Positions 7,496-15,746 of a DNA stretch of 64,000 nucleotides are shown here, one piece after another. Numbering within the stretch: the stretch's first letter is position 1; the number at the start of each line of letters is the position of its first letter. The notes beneath the pieces are model-generated. The model did no database searches. It worked only from the letters and a program-made list of their open reading frames with translations, and was not told the DNA's origin. The DNA is from Bacillus_BA fengqiuensis (lineage in GTDB: Bacteria; Bacillota; Bacilli; Bacillales; Bacillaceae_H), in NCBI GenBank assembly GCA_030813035.1, contig JAUSTV010000001.1; one strand, given 5' to 3'. A program made the translations under genes and the position numbers.

Positions 7496-7968
7496 ATGAA
7501 GAAAAAAATGAGAATTATTCCAAAACTGAAGACTCTTGTTTCATTGGAAAAAGAAAAAAAAAACTTCTTCTTGAAGCTTATGTTTATCTAGCTTGGGCCC
7601 GAATTCTAAAAAAAATACCTTTTTCTAAGTTATCCCCTTCATTAGGTACACATATGGCTGAAACAACAACAATTGACAATCCGTCTCATCGTGAAAATAT
7701 TCGCTTTGTTTCAGATGCAATCCATATTATGAGCCGTTATACCTTTTGGGAAAGCATGTGTCTTGTGAAGGCAATTGCTGGTATGAAAATGCTCCAAAGA
7801 CGTCAGATTGAATCTACCCTTTATTTAGGAACAGCAAGAGATGAAGAGGGAAAGATGATTGCTCATGCATGGTTAAGGAGCGGGTCGTATTTTGTTTCTG
7901 GAGCTGAGGAAAAGGATAGATTCACCGTCGTCGCAAAATTTGCTAATCAAATTAGAAAAATAGACTAA
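7496..7968 (+). CDS. Lasso leader protease B2 (transglutaminase-like), interrupted by a frameshift at an A10 run
   Basis: B2 is the cysteine protease that removes the lasso leader. The C-terminal part (frame starting at 7654) holds the catalytic Cys in WESMCLVKAIAG and His in MIAHAWLRSG. The N-terminal part starts with ATG at 7496 (MKKKMRIIPKLK, then TLVSLEKEKK) in another frame. After ten A (7554-7563) the sequence LLLEAYVYLAWARILKKIPF, the usual B2 N-terminal helix, continues one frame away. One extra A, or a -1 slip, would join both parts into a protein of about 157 residues, the normal B2 length. It may be a sequencing error, a true mutation, or polymerase slippage. Confidence 0.85.
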
Positions 7969-7980
7969 GAGGAAATAGCG

Positions 7981-9168
7981 ATGAAAATGAACGAAGAAAA
8001 AAGAATGGAATCGTTTTCTAAAGAATTGAAGCTCTTGCTCCTCCTTTTGGAAGTAAAAAGTAACACTGACATTATGGTAAGAAATAAAGAAATCTTGAAA
8101 GACATAGATTGGGAGCTGTTTATCCAGTTATCGTTACACCATCGTGTTTTTTCGGTGATTTACAAGAGAATAATAGATATTAATAATATTGATATTCCTT
8201 CACATGTAGTGCAGGTATTACGCCAGCACTACCAAAAGAATATTTTTCGTATGCTTCAGTTGAGCGGAGAAACAGAGTTTATTGCACAGATTTTTGCTAA
8301 ACAAGAGATTCGAACTCTTTTTTTGAAAGGCCCTGTACTTGCTGTACATCTGTATGGGGATATTTCCTTAAGAACATCTGCAGATTTAGATATTCTTATT
8401 CCTATTGATCAATTGGAGGATGCTGAAGAAATTCTGCTAACTCATGGTTATATAAAAGATGACTATATTCAAACGGTGTTAAACGACTGGAAATGGAGAC
8501 ATCATCATATCACTTTTTATCATCCGCAAAAAAAAATTAAGGTTGAAATTCATTGGCGGCTTAACCCAGGTCCAGCAAAAGAACCGAGCTTTAAGCATTT
8601 ATGGGAACGGAAAAGGGAGGTCTTCCTTTCGAAAAATCCCGTTTTTATATTAGGGAATGAGGATCTCTTTTTATTCCTAGTTTCACATGGTGCCCGTCAC
8701 GGCTGGTCACGGTTGCGTTGGTTACTAGATATCGATTATTTCACGAAATTAGTTTCGGATTGGAAGAATGTAAAGAGACTTCTGGAAGAGTATCATTATC
8801 TCCATGTTGGAGGTCAGGCACTCATTCTAGCCTCAACTTTATTAAATACAAACATACAGAAAGAAATGAAGGTATTAACTGAAAGTAATCGTTCAGAACG
8901 GTTGGCTCAAGAGGCATTTTTTTATATTAAACAAATGGTCAATTTGCATACAGAACCGGTTCCTGACGAAATAGCAAGATATCATAAAAATCATTTATTT
9001 TCATTAATGTCCTTTCAGCAAAAGTGTTTATTTATTGCAAGCTTTCTTTTTCCTTATCCAGAGGATGCAGAAGTTTTACCATTACCTAAATTCCTTCACT
9101 TTTTGTATTTTCCTTTGCGACCGTTTCTATGGGCATGGAGATGGGGAAGGAAACAAACATTGTCATAG
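7981..9168 (+). CDS. Nucleotidyltransferase-fold tailoring enzyme of the lasso cluster
   Basis: A 395-residue protein of the uncharacterised nucleotidyltransferase family (NTP_transf_5 type). The motif LKGPVLAVHLYGDISLRTSA leads to DLDILIP with the paired Asp of the catalytic site. A later KVEIHWRLNP supplies the third acidic residue. From memory, the homologue in the pseudomycoidin lasso cluster attaches sugar to the phosphate placed on the C-terminal residue by the kinase. That makes a phospho-glycosylated lasso peptide plausible here. It lies 12 bases after B2 and before the exporter. A paralogue is at 47590. Confidence 0.8.
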   Translation: MKMNEEKRMESFSKELKLLLLLLEVKSNTDIMVRNKEILKDIDWELFIQLSLHHRVFSVIYKRIIDINNIDIPSHVVQVLRQHYQKNIFRMLQLSGETEFIAQIFAKQEIRTLFLKGPVLAVHLYGDISLRTSADLDILIPIDQLEDAEEILLTHGYIKDDYIQTVLNDWKWRHHHITFYHPQKKIKVEIHWRLNPGPAKEPSFKHLWERKREVFLSKNPVFILGNEDLFLFLVSHGARHGWSRLRWLLDIDYFTKLVSDWKNVKRLLEEYHYLHVGGQALILASTLLNTNIQKEMKVLTESNRSERLAQEAFFYIKQMVNLHTEPVPDEIARYHKNHLFSLMSFQQKCLFIASFLFPYPEDAEVLPLPKFLHFLYFPLRPFLWAWRWGRKQTLS

Positions 9169-9181
9169 GGGGGAAGGTATA

Positions 9182-10987
9182 GTGGTGGCATTTATATATT
9201 ATATAAAACGATTACATTCTTTTTCAGGGAGTATTCTTTACTGGAATATATTAGCGATGAGCGTAATTAGTTTTTTTGAAGGGATGAGTATTTTTTTACT
9301 GATCCCAATAATCAATTTGAGTGGAATAATAGATATAACCGGGGATGATACAAATATTTCCAAGGTGTTTGGATTTATTGATTATTTACCTGATAACTTT
9401 GTTCTACCTATCATTCTAGGATTTTTTGTCTTATTAGTTGTCGGACAAAATTTAGTACAACAAAACTTAACGATTAGAAACTCAAAAATCAGCCAGGGAT
9501 TTATTGGAAAAATGAGGGTCGAAATGTATAGCGGTTTATTACAATCTGAATGGAGCTTTTTTTTAAAGAAAAGGAAATCAGATCTTATCAATACCATGAC
9601 CATTGAATTAGCTCGAGTAGCCAGTGGTATTAATCAATTTTTGCAGCTAATAACTTCTATTGTATTTGCTGTAATCCAGATTGGATTTGCGCTTTGGTTG
9701 TCTGTAAAGATGACGCTGTTAGTTTTATTAAGCGGCATCATACTGGCTTTTTTTTCACGTAAGTTTATTAAACAATCTAAAAAACTCGGTAGTAAAACGT
9801 CTGTATTAGCACAAGAATATTTAGCTGGCGTTACGGATCAATTGAATGGAATTAAAGATATAAAAAGCAATGCTCTTGAAGAATCAAGATTAGCATGGCT
9901 AAGTTCTGTTGTTCAAGGAATGTTTCAAGAACAAGTAGAATATATCAAATTGAGAATGGCTTCCCAAGTATTTTATAAAATAGCATCGACTATTCTAATT
10001 GCTGCTTTTATTTTTTTATCTTTTAACATGTTTAATGCACAACCTGAACAATTTTTATTAATCATTATCATTTTTTCTCGTTTATGGCCACGAATTACAG
10101 CAATCCAATCAAGTTTAGAACAACTAGCTTCCACTGTCCCAGCATTTAAATCGTTAATGGATTTACAAAACGAATGCAAAGAGTCGATAGAATGGGGAGT
10201 GAAAACCGTTAATGATAAAAGGAGCCCATTTAAAGTTGAGTCGGACATAAAATGTGTCAGTGTGTATTTTCGTTATAACAAAAATGAAGCAACATTTGCC
10301 CTACAAGATATAAACTTGACCATTAAAGCAAAGCAAATGACAGCAATAGTAGGTCATTCTGGTGCAGGTAAAAGTACATTGATTGATCTATTAATGGGGT
10401 TAAATAAGCCAGAAAATGGCGAGTTGCTCATCAATGGTAAACCATTATCAAGCGAAAATATTAGTTCTTTAAGAAAGTCCATTAGTTATGTTTCACAGGA
10501 TCCTTTCGTTTTTAATGCCAGCATACGTGAAAACCTTCTCATGGTGGTACCGAATGCGAGCGAAAATCAGCTCTGGGATGCTTTAGAGTTTGCTGCTGCA
10601 GCGGAATTTGTTAGAAAGCTTCCGAATGGTCTTGATACATTTGTTGGGGACCGCGGCGTAAGGTTATCGGGTGGGGAACGTCAGCGTCTAGTTCTAGCAA
10701 GGGCGATATTAAAAAAACCATCTGTACTTGTGTTGGACGAAGCAACAAGCGCATTAGATACTGAAAATGAAGCGAAAATTCAAACGGCACTGGAAAGGTT
10801 AAAGGGAACCATGACGATTATCGTGATTGCCCATCGTTTATCGACAATTCGCAATGCTGACCAGGTAATTGTGTTAGATCAAGGGAAAATCATTCAACAA
10901 GGTGGATTTAGTCAGTTGGCGAAAGAAAAACGAGGTTTGTTTAGTAACTTATTAGGCAATCAGCAGCAATTGGCCGTTCGAGAGTGA
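9182..10987 (+). CDS. ABC transporter (fused membrane and ATPase domains), lasso peptide exporter
   Basis: About 601 residues from a GTG start at 9182 (AGGGGGGAAGG precedes it). An N-terminal six-helix ABC membrane domain (residues 1-330) is followed by an ATPase domain with Walker A GHSGAGKST, signature LSGGERQRLVLARA, Walker B VLVLDEATSALD and the H-loop IAHRLSTIRN. There is no N-terminal C39 peptidase domain, which fits export of an already matured lasso peptide (protein D). It probably also gives immunity. Frames upstream of 9182 remain open inside the previous gene but are not translated as start regions. Confidence 0.9.
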   Translation: MVAFIYYIKRLHSFSGSILYWNILAMSVISFFEGMSIFLLIPIINLSGIIDITGDDTNISKVFGFIDYLPDNFVLPIILGFFVLLVVGQNLVQQNLTIRNSKISQGFIGKMRVEMYSGLLQSEWSFFLKKRKSDLINTMTIELARVASGINQFLQLITSIVFAVIQIGFALWLSVKMTLLVLLSGIILAFFSRKFIKQSKKLGSKTSVLAQEYLAGVTDQLNGIKDIKSNALEESRLAWLSSVVQGMFQEQVEYIKLRMASQVFYKIASTILIAAFIFLSFNMFNAQPEQFLLIIIIFSRLWPRITAIQSSLEQLASTVPAFKSLMDLQNECKESIEWGVKTVNDKRSPFKVESDIKCVSVYFRYNKNEATFALQDINLTIKAKQMTAIVGHSGAGKSTLIDLLMGLNKPENGELLINGKPLSSENISSLRKSISYVSQDPFVFNASIRENLLMVVPNASENQLWDALEFAAAAEFVRKLPNGLDTFVGDRGVRLSGGERQRLVLARAILKKPSVLVLDEATSALDTENEAKIQTALERLKGTMTIIVIAHRLSTIRNADQVIVLDQGKIIQQGGFSQLAKEKRGLFSNLLGNQQQLAVRE

Positions 10988-11001
10988 TGAGAGGAAATGC
11001 A

Positions 11002-11634
11002 ATGGTTAAGAGCATCTTTTTAATAATAGGGATAGCGCTAGTGTTTTCCATCATAATGATGTTGAAGGAAGCGGGAAACTTTCTTGTTATTAACGAAAAA
11101 CCGGTAAAATCGGATGTTATTATCGTTTTAAGCGGCGGTGGAATAGAACGTTTAGAAAAAGGCGTTGAACTGTATAAGAATGGTTTTGCGCCTTATGTCA
11201 TGATTTCAAATGGCCAGGAAGACGGCTTATATGAAGCGGCGCAAAAAATGGGAGTGCCCAGTAATTCTATTATCTTGGAAAATCAAGCGAGCAGTACGAC
11301 AGAAAATGCGTTATTTACGAAAAAACTCATGAGTAAGCATCAATTCCAATCGGCTATTATTGTTTCATCCAACTATCATATGAGAAGAGTGAAAAGCAAT
11401 TATACAAAAATCAGATCAAATCGTGAAATGAAGCTCATATACTGTTCAGTTCCAGATAATAGATATGACCCGAGCAGGTGGTGGGCAACAAAAGAAGGTC
11501 GCCAAGCAACTTATATAGAGTATGCCAAATGGATTGGGAATTACTTTGGATTTCATGGCAGCGATGCTAAGGAAATACTGAACAAACTATTTCTAACAAA
11601 TTTTCAGAAAATATGTTTGACATGTTCTTTATAA
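11002..11634 (+). CDS. DUF218 (YdcF/SanA-like) membrane-anchored protein
   Basis: A 210-residue protein with one N-terminal transmembrane helix (FLIIGIALVFSIIMML) and a DUF218 domain: SDVIIVLSGGGIERLEKGVE, YVMISNG, SSTTENALFTKKLM and IIVSSNYHMRR. DUF218 proteins are linked to envelope and glycan functions in several bacteria; the chemistry is not settled. The ATG at 11002 has GAGAGGA upstream; an in-frame GTG at 10984 overlaps the ABC gene. It ends the lasso operon. Its last codons overlap the eps promoter, whose -35 is at 11617. It may help envelope insertion or immunity, which is only a guess. Confidence 0.8.
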   Translation: MVKSIFLIIGIALVFSIIMMLKEAGNFLVINEKPVKSDVIIVLSGGGIERLEKGVELYKNGFAPYVMISNGQEDGLYEAAQKMGVPSNSIILENQASSTTENALFTKKLMSKHQFQSAIIVSSNYHMRRVKSNYTKIRSNREMKLIYCSVPDNRYDPSRWWATKEGRQATYIEYAKWIGNYFGFHGSDAKEILNKLFLTNFQKICLTCSL

Positions 11635-11645
11635 AGAACTAAAAT
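11617..11645 (+). promoter_or_regulatory. eps operon promoter with a SinR palindrome filling the spacer
   Basis: TTGACA at 11617-11622 and TAAAAT at 11640-11645 are separated by exactly 17 bases. The spacer contains the perfect palindrome GTTCTTTATAAAGAAC (11624-11639). A repressor bound there would cover both promoter hexamers. This is the clearest promoter-operator in the window and fits the known SinR repression of eps in B. subtilis. Confidence 0.8.
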
Positions 11646-11738
11646 AAGTATATAAATGATACGTTAGTCCTAAAAAATAAATCGAACTTTGAAAAATGAG
11701 GGTGATTTTAATTTTTGTGGATTTATTTGTATAGTATA

Positions 11739-11754
11739 GTTCTGTATAAAGAAC
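11739..11754 (+). promoter_or_regulatory. Second SinR-box-like palindrome upstream of epsA
   Basis: GTTCTGTATAAAGAAC, 115 bases after the promoter palindrome and about 90 bases before the epsA start. It differs from the perfect site by one base. Confidence 0.6.
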
Positions 11755-11843
11755 TAAATGGTGTTGAGGTGCACATTTCAATTTAACGAAAAAAGCGGTG
11801 TTAATTGCCTATCAAGCAATATGGAGTATTATTGGAGGTTGTT

Positions 11844-12563
11844 ATGCAAAAGGAAATAAATTTAAAAGTGCTATTCGGCGTTATTAAAAAACGCTTATGG
11901 CTCATATTGGTGATTGCAGCCGTCACTACAGCAGCAAGCGGATACTACAGTATGAATTCTGAGGCTCCTCCACCCATCTATCAATCTTCTACAAGTATTT
12001 TACTGAATGTTGATAAGCAAGATAATATGAGCACACTTGAAGTCATTCTTCGGGATCCCGCGGTTTTAAATAAAGTAACAGAACAACTCGGGCTGACCAT
12101 ACCATTAGATGAATTGAATAAACAAATCGTCTTTGCGAACGATGGCGGCTCAAAAATAGTCAAGATTATGGCAACAAATACGAATCCACAGTTAGCAGCA
12201 GATATAGCTAATTCAACCGCGAACGTCTTTACTAAACAAATTGGCAGTATACTCGGTATATACGATACGAAAATTTTATCCGAAGCACAGGTAAGCAACA
12301 CCCCTTCCATTGTGGAGTCAGAGTCCACATCCTTACCGAAGTATTTGGTCATTGGATTTGGTGCCGGGCTTGTACTAAGTATTGGAATGGTGCTTTTTCT
12401 GGACAGCCTAGACGAAACCGTTCAGTCAGAACGTGAGATTGAGCGATTGCTGGAACTGCCAGCGATCGGATATGTTTCAAAAATGAACAACAAAAATACG
12501 AAAAGTAAGAAGAAGGGTAAGCAAGCAAGTCTAAAAGTAAGAGGTGAAATAAATGGTACGTAA
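11844..12563 (+). CDS. epsA: EpsA, Wzz/tyrosine-kinase modulator-type chain-length protein
   Basis: A 239-residue membrane protein of the polysaccharide co-polymerase family. It starts at ATG 11844 after TTGGAGGTTGTT. A first transmembrane helix (LWLILVIAAVTTAASGYY) is followed by an extracytoplasmic Wzz domain with YQSSTSILL. A second helix (YLVIGFGAGLVLSIGMVLFL) is followed by a cytoplasmic tail rich in Lys that would contact the kinase EpsB. It overlaps epsB by 11 bases. In Gram-positives the pair controls export and length of exopolysaccharide. It is the first gene behind the SinR-type promoter. Confidence 0.9.
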   Translation: MQKEINLKVLFGVIKKRLWLILVIAAVTTAASGYYSMNSEAPPPIYQSSTSILLNVDKQDNMSTLEVILRDPAVLNKVTEQLGLTIPLDELNKQIVFANDGGSKIVKIMATNTNPQLAADIANSTANVFTKQIGSILGIYDTKILSEAQVSNTPSIVESESTSLPKYLVIGFGAGLVLSIGMVLFLDSLDETVQSEREIERLLELPAIGYVSKMNNKNTKSKKKGKQASLKVRGEINGT

Positions 12564-13194
12564 AAAAAAAGAGCGAGGTTTAGTTTCACATATCAGTCCC
12601 AATTCAATCGTGTCAGAGCAGTATCGAACCATTCGTACCAATATTTATTTTTTGTCTGTTGATCACAAATACAAAACATTGCTTATCACTTCTCCAGGGT
12701 ATAAAGAAGGAAAGTCAACAACTGTCACCAATCTCGCAATTTCTATGGTGCAGCAAGGTGAAAAAGTATTAGTCATTGATGCAGATTTACGGAAGCCGAC
12801 ATTACATACGACGTTTAACATCGATAATACAGTGGGACTGACCACCGTCCTCATTGGAGAGACAAATCTCGGAGAAGGGGTAAAGCAAACAGAAATTCAA
12901 GGATTAGACATCATGACAAGTGGACCAGTTCCTTCCAATCCAGCTGAGCTGCTCTCTTCAACGACTTTTGATAAAGTGCTTGAAAGTATACAAGAGATTT
13001 ATACGGTTGTATTATTTGATTCTCCACCGGTTTTGGAATTAACGGATGCAAGAATTTTAGCCAATAAGTGTGAAGGCACCATTTTAGTTGTAGGCAGTGG
13101 CAAGACTCAAATGGAAGAAGCCATTGAAACAAAAAGATTATTAGGTCTTGCAAGAGCAAATTGCATAGGAGTAATCTTAAATAAAAAAAAGTAA
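12553..13194 (+). CDS. epsB: EpsB, CpsD/CapB-type BY-kinase ATPase
   Basis: A 213-residue bacterial tyrosine kinase ATPase. It shows Walker A in SPGYKEGKSTTVTNLA, Walker A' in VLVIDADLRKP and Walker B in TVVLFDSPP, plus the SEQYRTIRTNI motif near the N-terminus that contacts neighbours in the ring. The protein stops at ILNKKK without the usual tyrosine-rich tail, so autophosphorylation of a C-terminal Tyr cluster seems absent or different. It works with EpsA in exopolysaccharide regulation. The start has GAGGTGAAATAA upstream. Confidence 0.9.
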   Translation: MVRKKKERGLVSHISPNSIVSEQYRTIRTNIYFLSVDHKYKTLLITSPGYKEGKSTTVTNLAISMVQQGEKVLVIDADLRKPTLHTTFNIDNTVGLTTVLIGETNLGEGVKQTEIQGLDIMTSGPVPSNPAELLSSTTFDKVLESIQEIYTVVLFDSPPVLELTDARILANKCEGTILVVGSGKTQMEEAIETKRLLGLARANCIGVILNKKK

Positions 13195-13217
13195 GTCCAA
13201 AAAATTTTTACCTTTAT

Positions 13218-13233
13218 GTTCTTTATTGAGAAC
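13218..13233 (+). promoter_or_regulatory. SinR-box-like palindrome after epsB
   Basis: GTTCTTTATTGAGAAC lies 24 bases after the epsB stop, before the candidate EAR RNA. I see no good promoter around it, so it may act as a roadblock or an internal operator. Confidence 0.45.
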
Positions 13234-13283
13234 TTATTTATACCTTATAACGAATGTACGCAAGGATTATATGAAAACTTATA

Positions 13284-13402
13284 AACTTGGCGATGTCTCC
13301 TTGCCGCTATCAATGGAGGCACTCGATCATGCTGTGGGTTGAAATAGACCTTAGACGTTAGTCGTCGAAAGTGTGATGTGAGGGAGGGTTGAATGCCCTA
13401 TT
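13284..13402 (+). ncRNA. Candidate EAR (eps-associated, epsC-motif) antitermination RNA
   Basis: In B. subtilis a structured RNA called EAR lies between the second and third eps genes and lets polymerase read the long operon without termination. This region sits in the same place, is clearly richer in G+C than its surroundings, and has no ORF. Local stems include GTCTCC/GGAGGC (13294-13320), GACG-TTAGT-CGTC around 13355 and AGGG-TTGAATG-CCCT near 13390. I identify it by position and structure only; a covariance-model match was not run. Confidence 0.45.
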
Positions 13403-13495
13403 TTATATTCTATTAAAGTTTTTAACTATAAGATCTTTTCTAAAGGGTTTATAGTTAAGCACTTTAATATGGAGATCAACATTATAAGGAGTTGG

Positions 13496-13654
13496 ATGGA
13501 TGAAATGAAAAATATTGATCAATACCCGAAATCAATAAAAAAAGCAGTCCGTTATATTAAACAAGATGCATCAATTAAACAACTACAAGCGATTCAAAAG
13601 TTAATTGAATATGCCATTGAAAGACGGATATCAACGTTCAAAAAAACATCTTAA
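13496..13654 (+). CDS. Small hypothetical protein, about 52 aa, inside the eps leader region
   Basis: Highly charged, helical peptide: MDEMKNIDQYPKSIKKAVRY, then IKQDASIKQLQAIQKLIEYA, ending STFKKTS. AAGGAG ends four bases before the ATG at 13496, which is short; in-frame ATG codons at 13469 (no binding site) and 13505 are alternatives. Not recognised. It lies between the candidate EAR RNA and epsC, so it should be co-transcribed with eps. Confidence 0.5.
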   Translation: MDEMKNIDQYPKSIKKAVRYIKQDASIKQLQAIQKLIEYAIERRISTFKKTS

Positions 13655-13666
13655 TAAAGGAAACTT

Positions 13667-13855
13667 CCATCAGTGGGGGTTCCTTCATCCCTCACTGATG
13701 GTTAGTTAGGCCCGCACGATGCGGGTCACGCAGAACGTTGCCGCAGGACGCGGCGATGTTAGTCTGTGTTCCTTTAATCGGGCTTTTACGGGCAGTTATC
13801 CCCATTTAAGCTTCTCGATGACTTAATACTTTGAAGTGGGGGTCTTACTGCCCGT
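13667..13855. other. GC-rich multi-hairpin block, possible IS200/IS605 (TnpB) right-end remnant
   Basis: Four hairpins lie in a row: CCATCAGTG/CACTGATGG (13667-13701), CCCGC/GCGGG (13711-13725), GCCGC/GCGGC (13740-13754), and a long stem from ACGGGCAGT (13788) to ACTGCCCGT (13855) with inner CCCCATTT/AAGTGGGG pairing. The base composition is unlike the flanks. Read on the minus strand it resembles, from memory, the 3' ends of TnpB transposons that encode the guide RNA. No tnpB gene is attached. It could instead be part of the eps leader. It ends before the epsC start chosen here (13893). Confidence 0.35.
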
Positions 13856-13892
13856 TAATGCGGGACAAATCGTGTTGGAAAGGGTGAGTTCG

Positions 13893-15719
13893 TTGACTTA
13901 TCGCCAGAGGTTATCATTTTTGGCTTTAGTGGATTCGGCTATCGTTTTGACAGCCATTTTTTTTAGCAGTTTTTTAGTGAATGCCGATCTTCACGTGATT
14001 ACGCTTCCTATCGTTGTATATGCTATTACTTTATTACTTGGCCATCATGTTTTTTCTTTTATTTATAAGCTTTATAAAAAGGCGTGGGAATATGCAAGTA
14101 TAGGAGAACTATTGATCATTTTCAAAGTGATCACGTTTTCGATTGTGATGACAGCCTCTGTTCAACTAGTGATCAGCCAAAACATACATTTTCGTATGCT
14201 TGCCGTCACATGGATGCTGCATATGCTGTTAATCGGTGGTTCGCGTTTCATTTGGAGAATGTTCCGCGATACTTATATTAAAAAGGCCGATGACAAGAAG
14301 CGAACTTTGATTGTAGGAGCCGGTTCTGCAGGAGCCATGATTGCAAGGCAGTTGTTGAATAACCATAACGCGGAACTATTGCCTGTCGCTTTCATTGACG
14401 ATGATGTGAAAAAACAGCATTTGGATATACTTGGGATTCCAGTCGTTGGCGGGGTTGATCATATTGAGAAAAGTGTGCAAGAGCTAGAAATCCACAATGT
14501 CGTCATAGCGATTCCATCCTTAAGCAAAAAAGAATTAAATGTAATCTTTCAAGAATGTGCGAAAACGAAAGCAAAAACGCAAATTCTGCCCATGATAGAA
14601 GATTTAGCTACGGGTAAGGTTTCGGTTAATCAATTCCGGGATGTTCAGGTAGAGGATCTGTTAGGAAGAGATCCGGTCGAGCTGGATATTGACAGCATTT
14701 CAGAATATGTCACCAACAAGGTCGTATTGGTGACAGGGGCGGGCGGTTCAATTGGTTCTGAAATTTGTCGTCAAATTGCCAAATTTGATCCAAAACAGCT
14801 CGTTTTATTGGGACATGGAGAAAACAGTATATATTCGATTGAAATGGAATTAAGAGATTCATATAGGCATGCTGATATCGAATTCATCACCGAGATTGCG
14901 GACTTGCAAGATGAGTTGAAAATGATGGCTGTTATGGAAACCTATCATCCCCATGTTGTCTACCATGCTGCTGCGCATAAACACGTGCCACTAATGGAAC
15001 GCAGTCCGGAAGAAGCCGTCAAAAACAATGTGATTGGCACGATGAATACGGCAAAAGCAGCCAGTATGAACGATGTTGAAACGTTTGTCATGATTTCGAC
15101 GGATAAAGCGGTGAATCCGACAAGTGTAATGGGATCAACAAAACGGATTGCCGAAATGATCATCCAATACATGGACCAAACGAGCAGCACAAAGTTTGTC
15201 GCGGTTCGCTTTGGAAATGTGTTAGGAAGCAGGGGCAGCGTCATTCCTCGATTTAAAAAACAAATTCAAGATGGAGGGCCGGTTACCGTTACCCATCCAG
15301 ACATGATTCGTTATTTTATGACGATTCCGGAAGCATCAAGGCTCGTCATTCAAGCTGGCGCTCTTGCAAGAGGCGGGGAAACGTTTGTGCTGGATATGGG
15401 AGAACCGGTGAAAATCGTAGATCTGGCCAAAAATTTAATCAAGCTATCTGGAAACAGCGTGGAGGACATTGGCATCGAATTCACGGGAATCAGGCCGGGT
15501 GAAAAGCTTTTTGAAGAATTGTTTAAGGAAAATGAAGTGCATGAACAGCAAGTGTATCCAAAGATTTATATAGGGAAAACGACAAACCTATCGATAGAAG
15601 AAATTGAAAAAATCATCTCGACATACCATGTTCTCGATCGAGATAAGTTGAGAGAAGAGCTATTAATGTTAGCCAATCATAACGCGGTTCAGAAAAAATT
15701 AATCCCTATATCGAGTTAA
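13893..15719 (+). CDS. epsC: EpsC, UDP-sugar 4,6-dehydratase (membrane-anchored, CapD/FlaA1 type)
   Basis: About 608 residues. I chose TTG 13893 (GAAAGGGTGAG upstream) because MTYRQRLSFLALVDSAIVLT matches EpsC/CapD N-termini; the longer frame from 13836 would run into the hairpin block. Four transmembrane helices are followed by a first Rossmann region (LIVGAGSAGAMIA) and then the catalytic SDR domain with VTGAGGSIGSEICRQIAKFD and MISTDKAVNPTSVMGSTKR. In the bacillosamine pathway it makes the 4-keto-6-deoxy sugar from UDP-GlcNAc, which is then used by EpsN and EpsM encoded at 41.8-43.6 kb. Confidence 0.92.
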   Translation: MTYRQRLSFLALVDSAIVLTAIFFSSFLVNADLHVITLPIVVYAITLLLGHHVFSFIYKLYKKAWEYASIGELLIIFKVITFSIVMTASVQLVISQNIHFRMLAVTWMLHMLLIGGSRFIWRMFRDTYIKKADDKKRTLIVGAGSAGAMIARQLLNNHNAELLPVAFIDDDVKKQHLDILGIPVVGGVDHIEKSVQELEIHNVVIAIPSLSKKELNVIFQECAKTKAKTQILPMIEDLATGKVSVNQFRDVQVEDLLGRDPVELDIDSISEYVTNKVVLVTGAGGSIGSEICRQIAKFDPKQLVLLGHGENSIYSIEMELRDSYRHADIEFITEIADLQDELKMMAVMETYHPHVVYHAAAHKHVPLMERSPEEAVKNNVIGTMNTAKAASMNDVETFVMISTDKAVNPTSVMGSTKRIAEMIIQYMDQTSSTKFVAVRFGNVLGSRGSVIPRFKKQIQDGGPVTVTHPDMIRYFMTIPEASRLVIQAGALARGGETFVLDMGEPVKIVDLAKNLIKLSGNSVEDIGIEFTGIRPGEKLFEELFKENEVHEQQVYPKIYIGKTTNLSIEEIEKIISTYHVLDRDKLREELLMLANHNAVQKKLIPISS

Positions 15720-15746
15720 GTTTTTTAAAAGGAGTGTATGTAAAAG

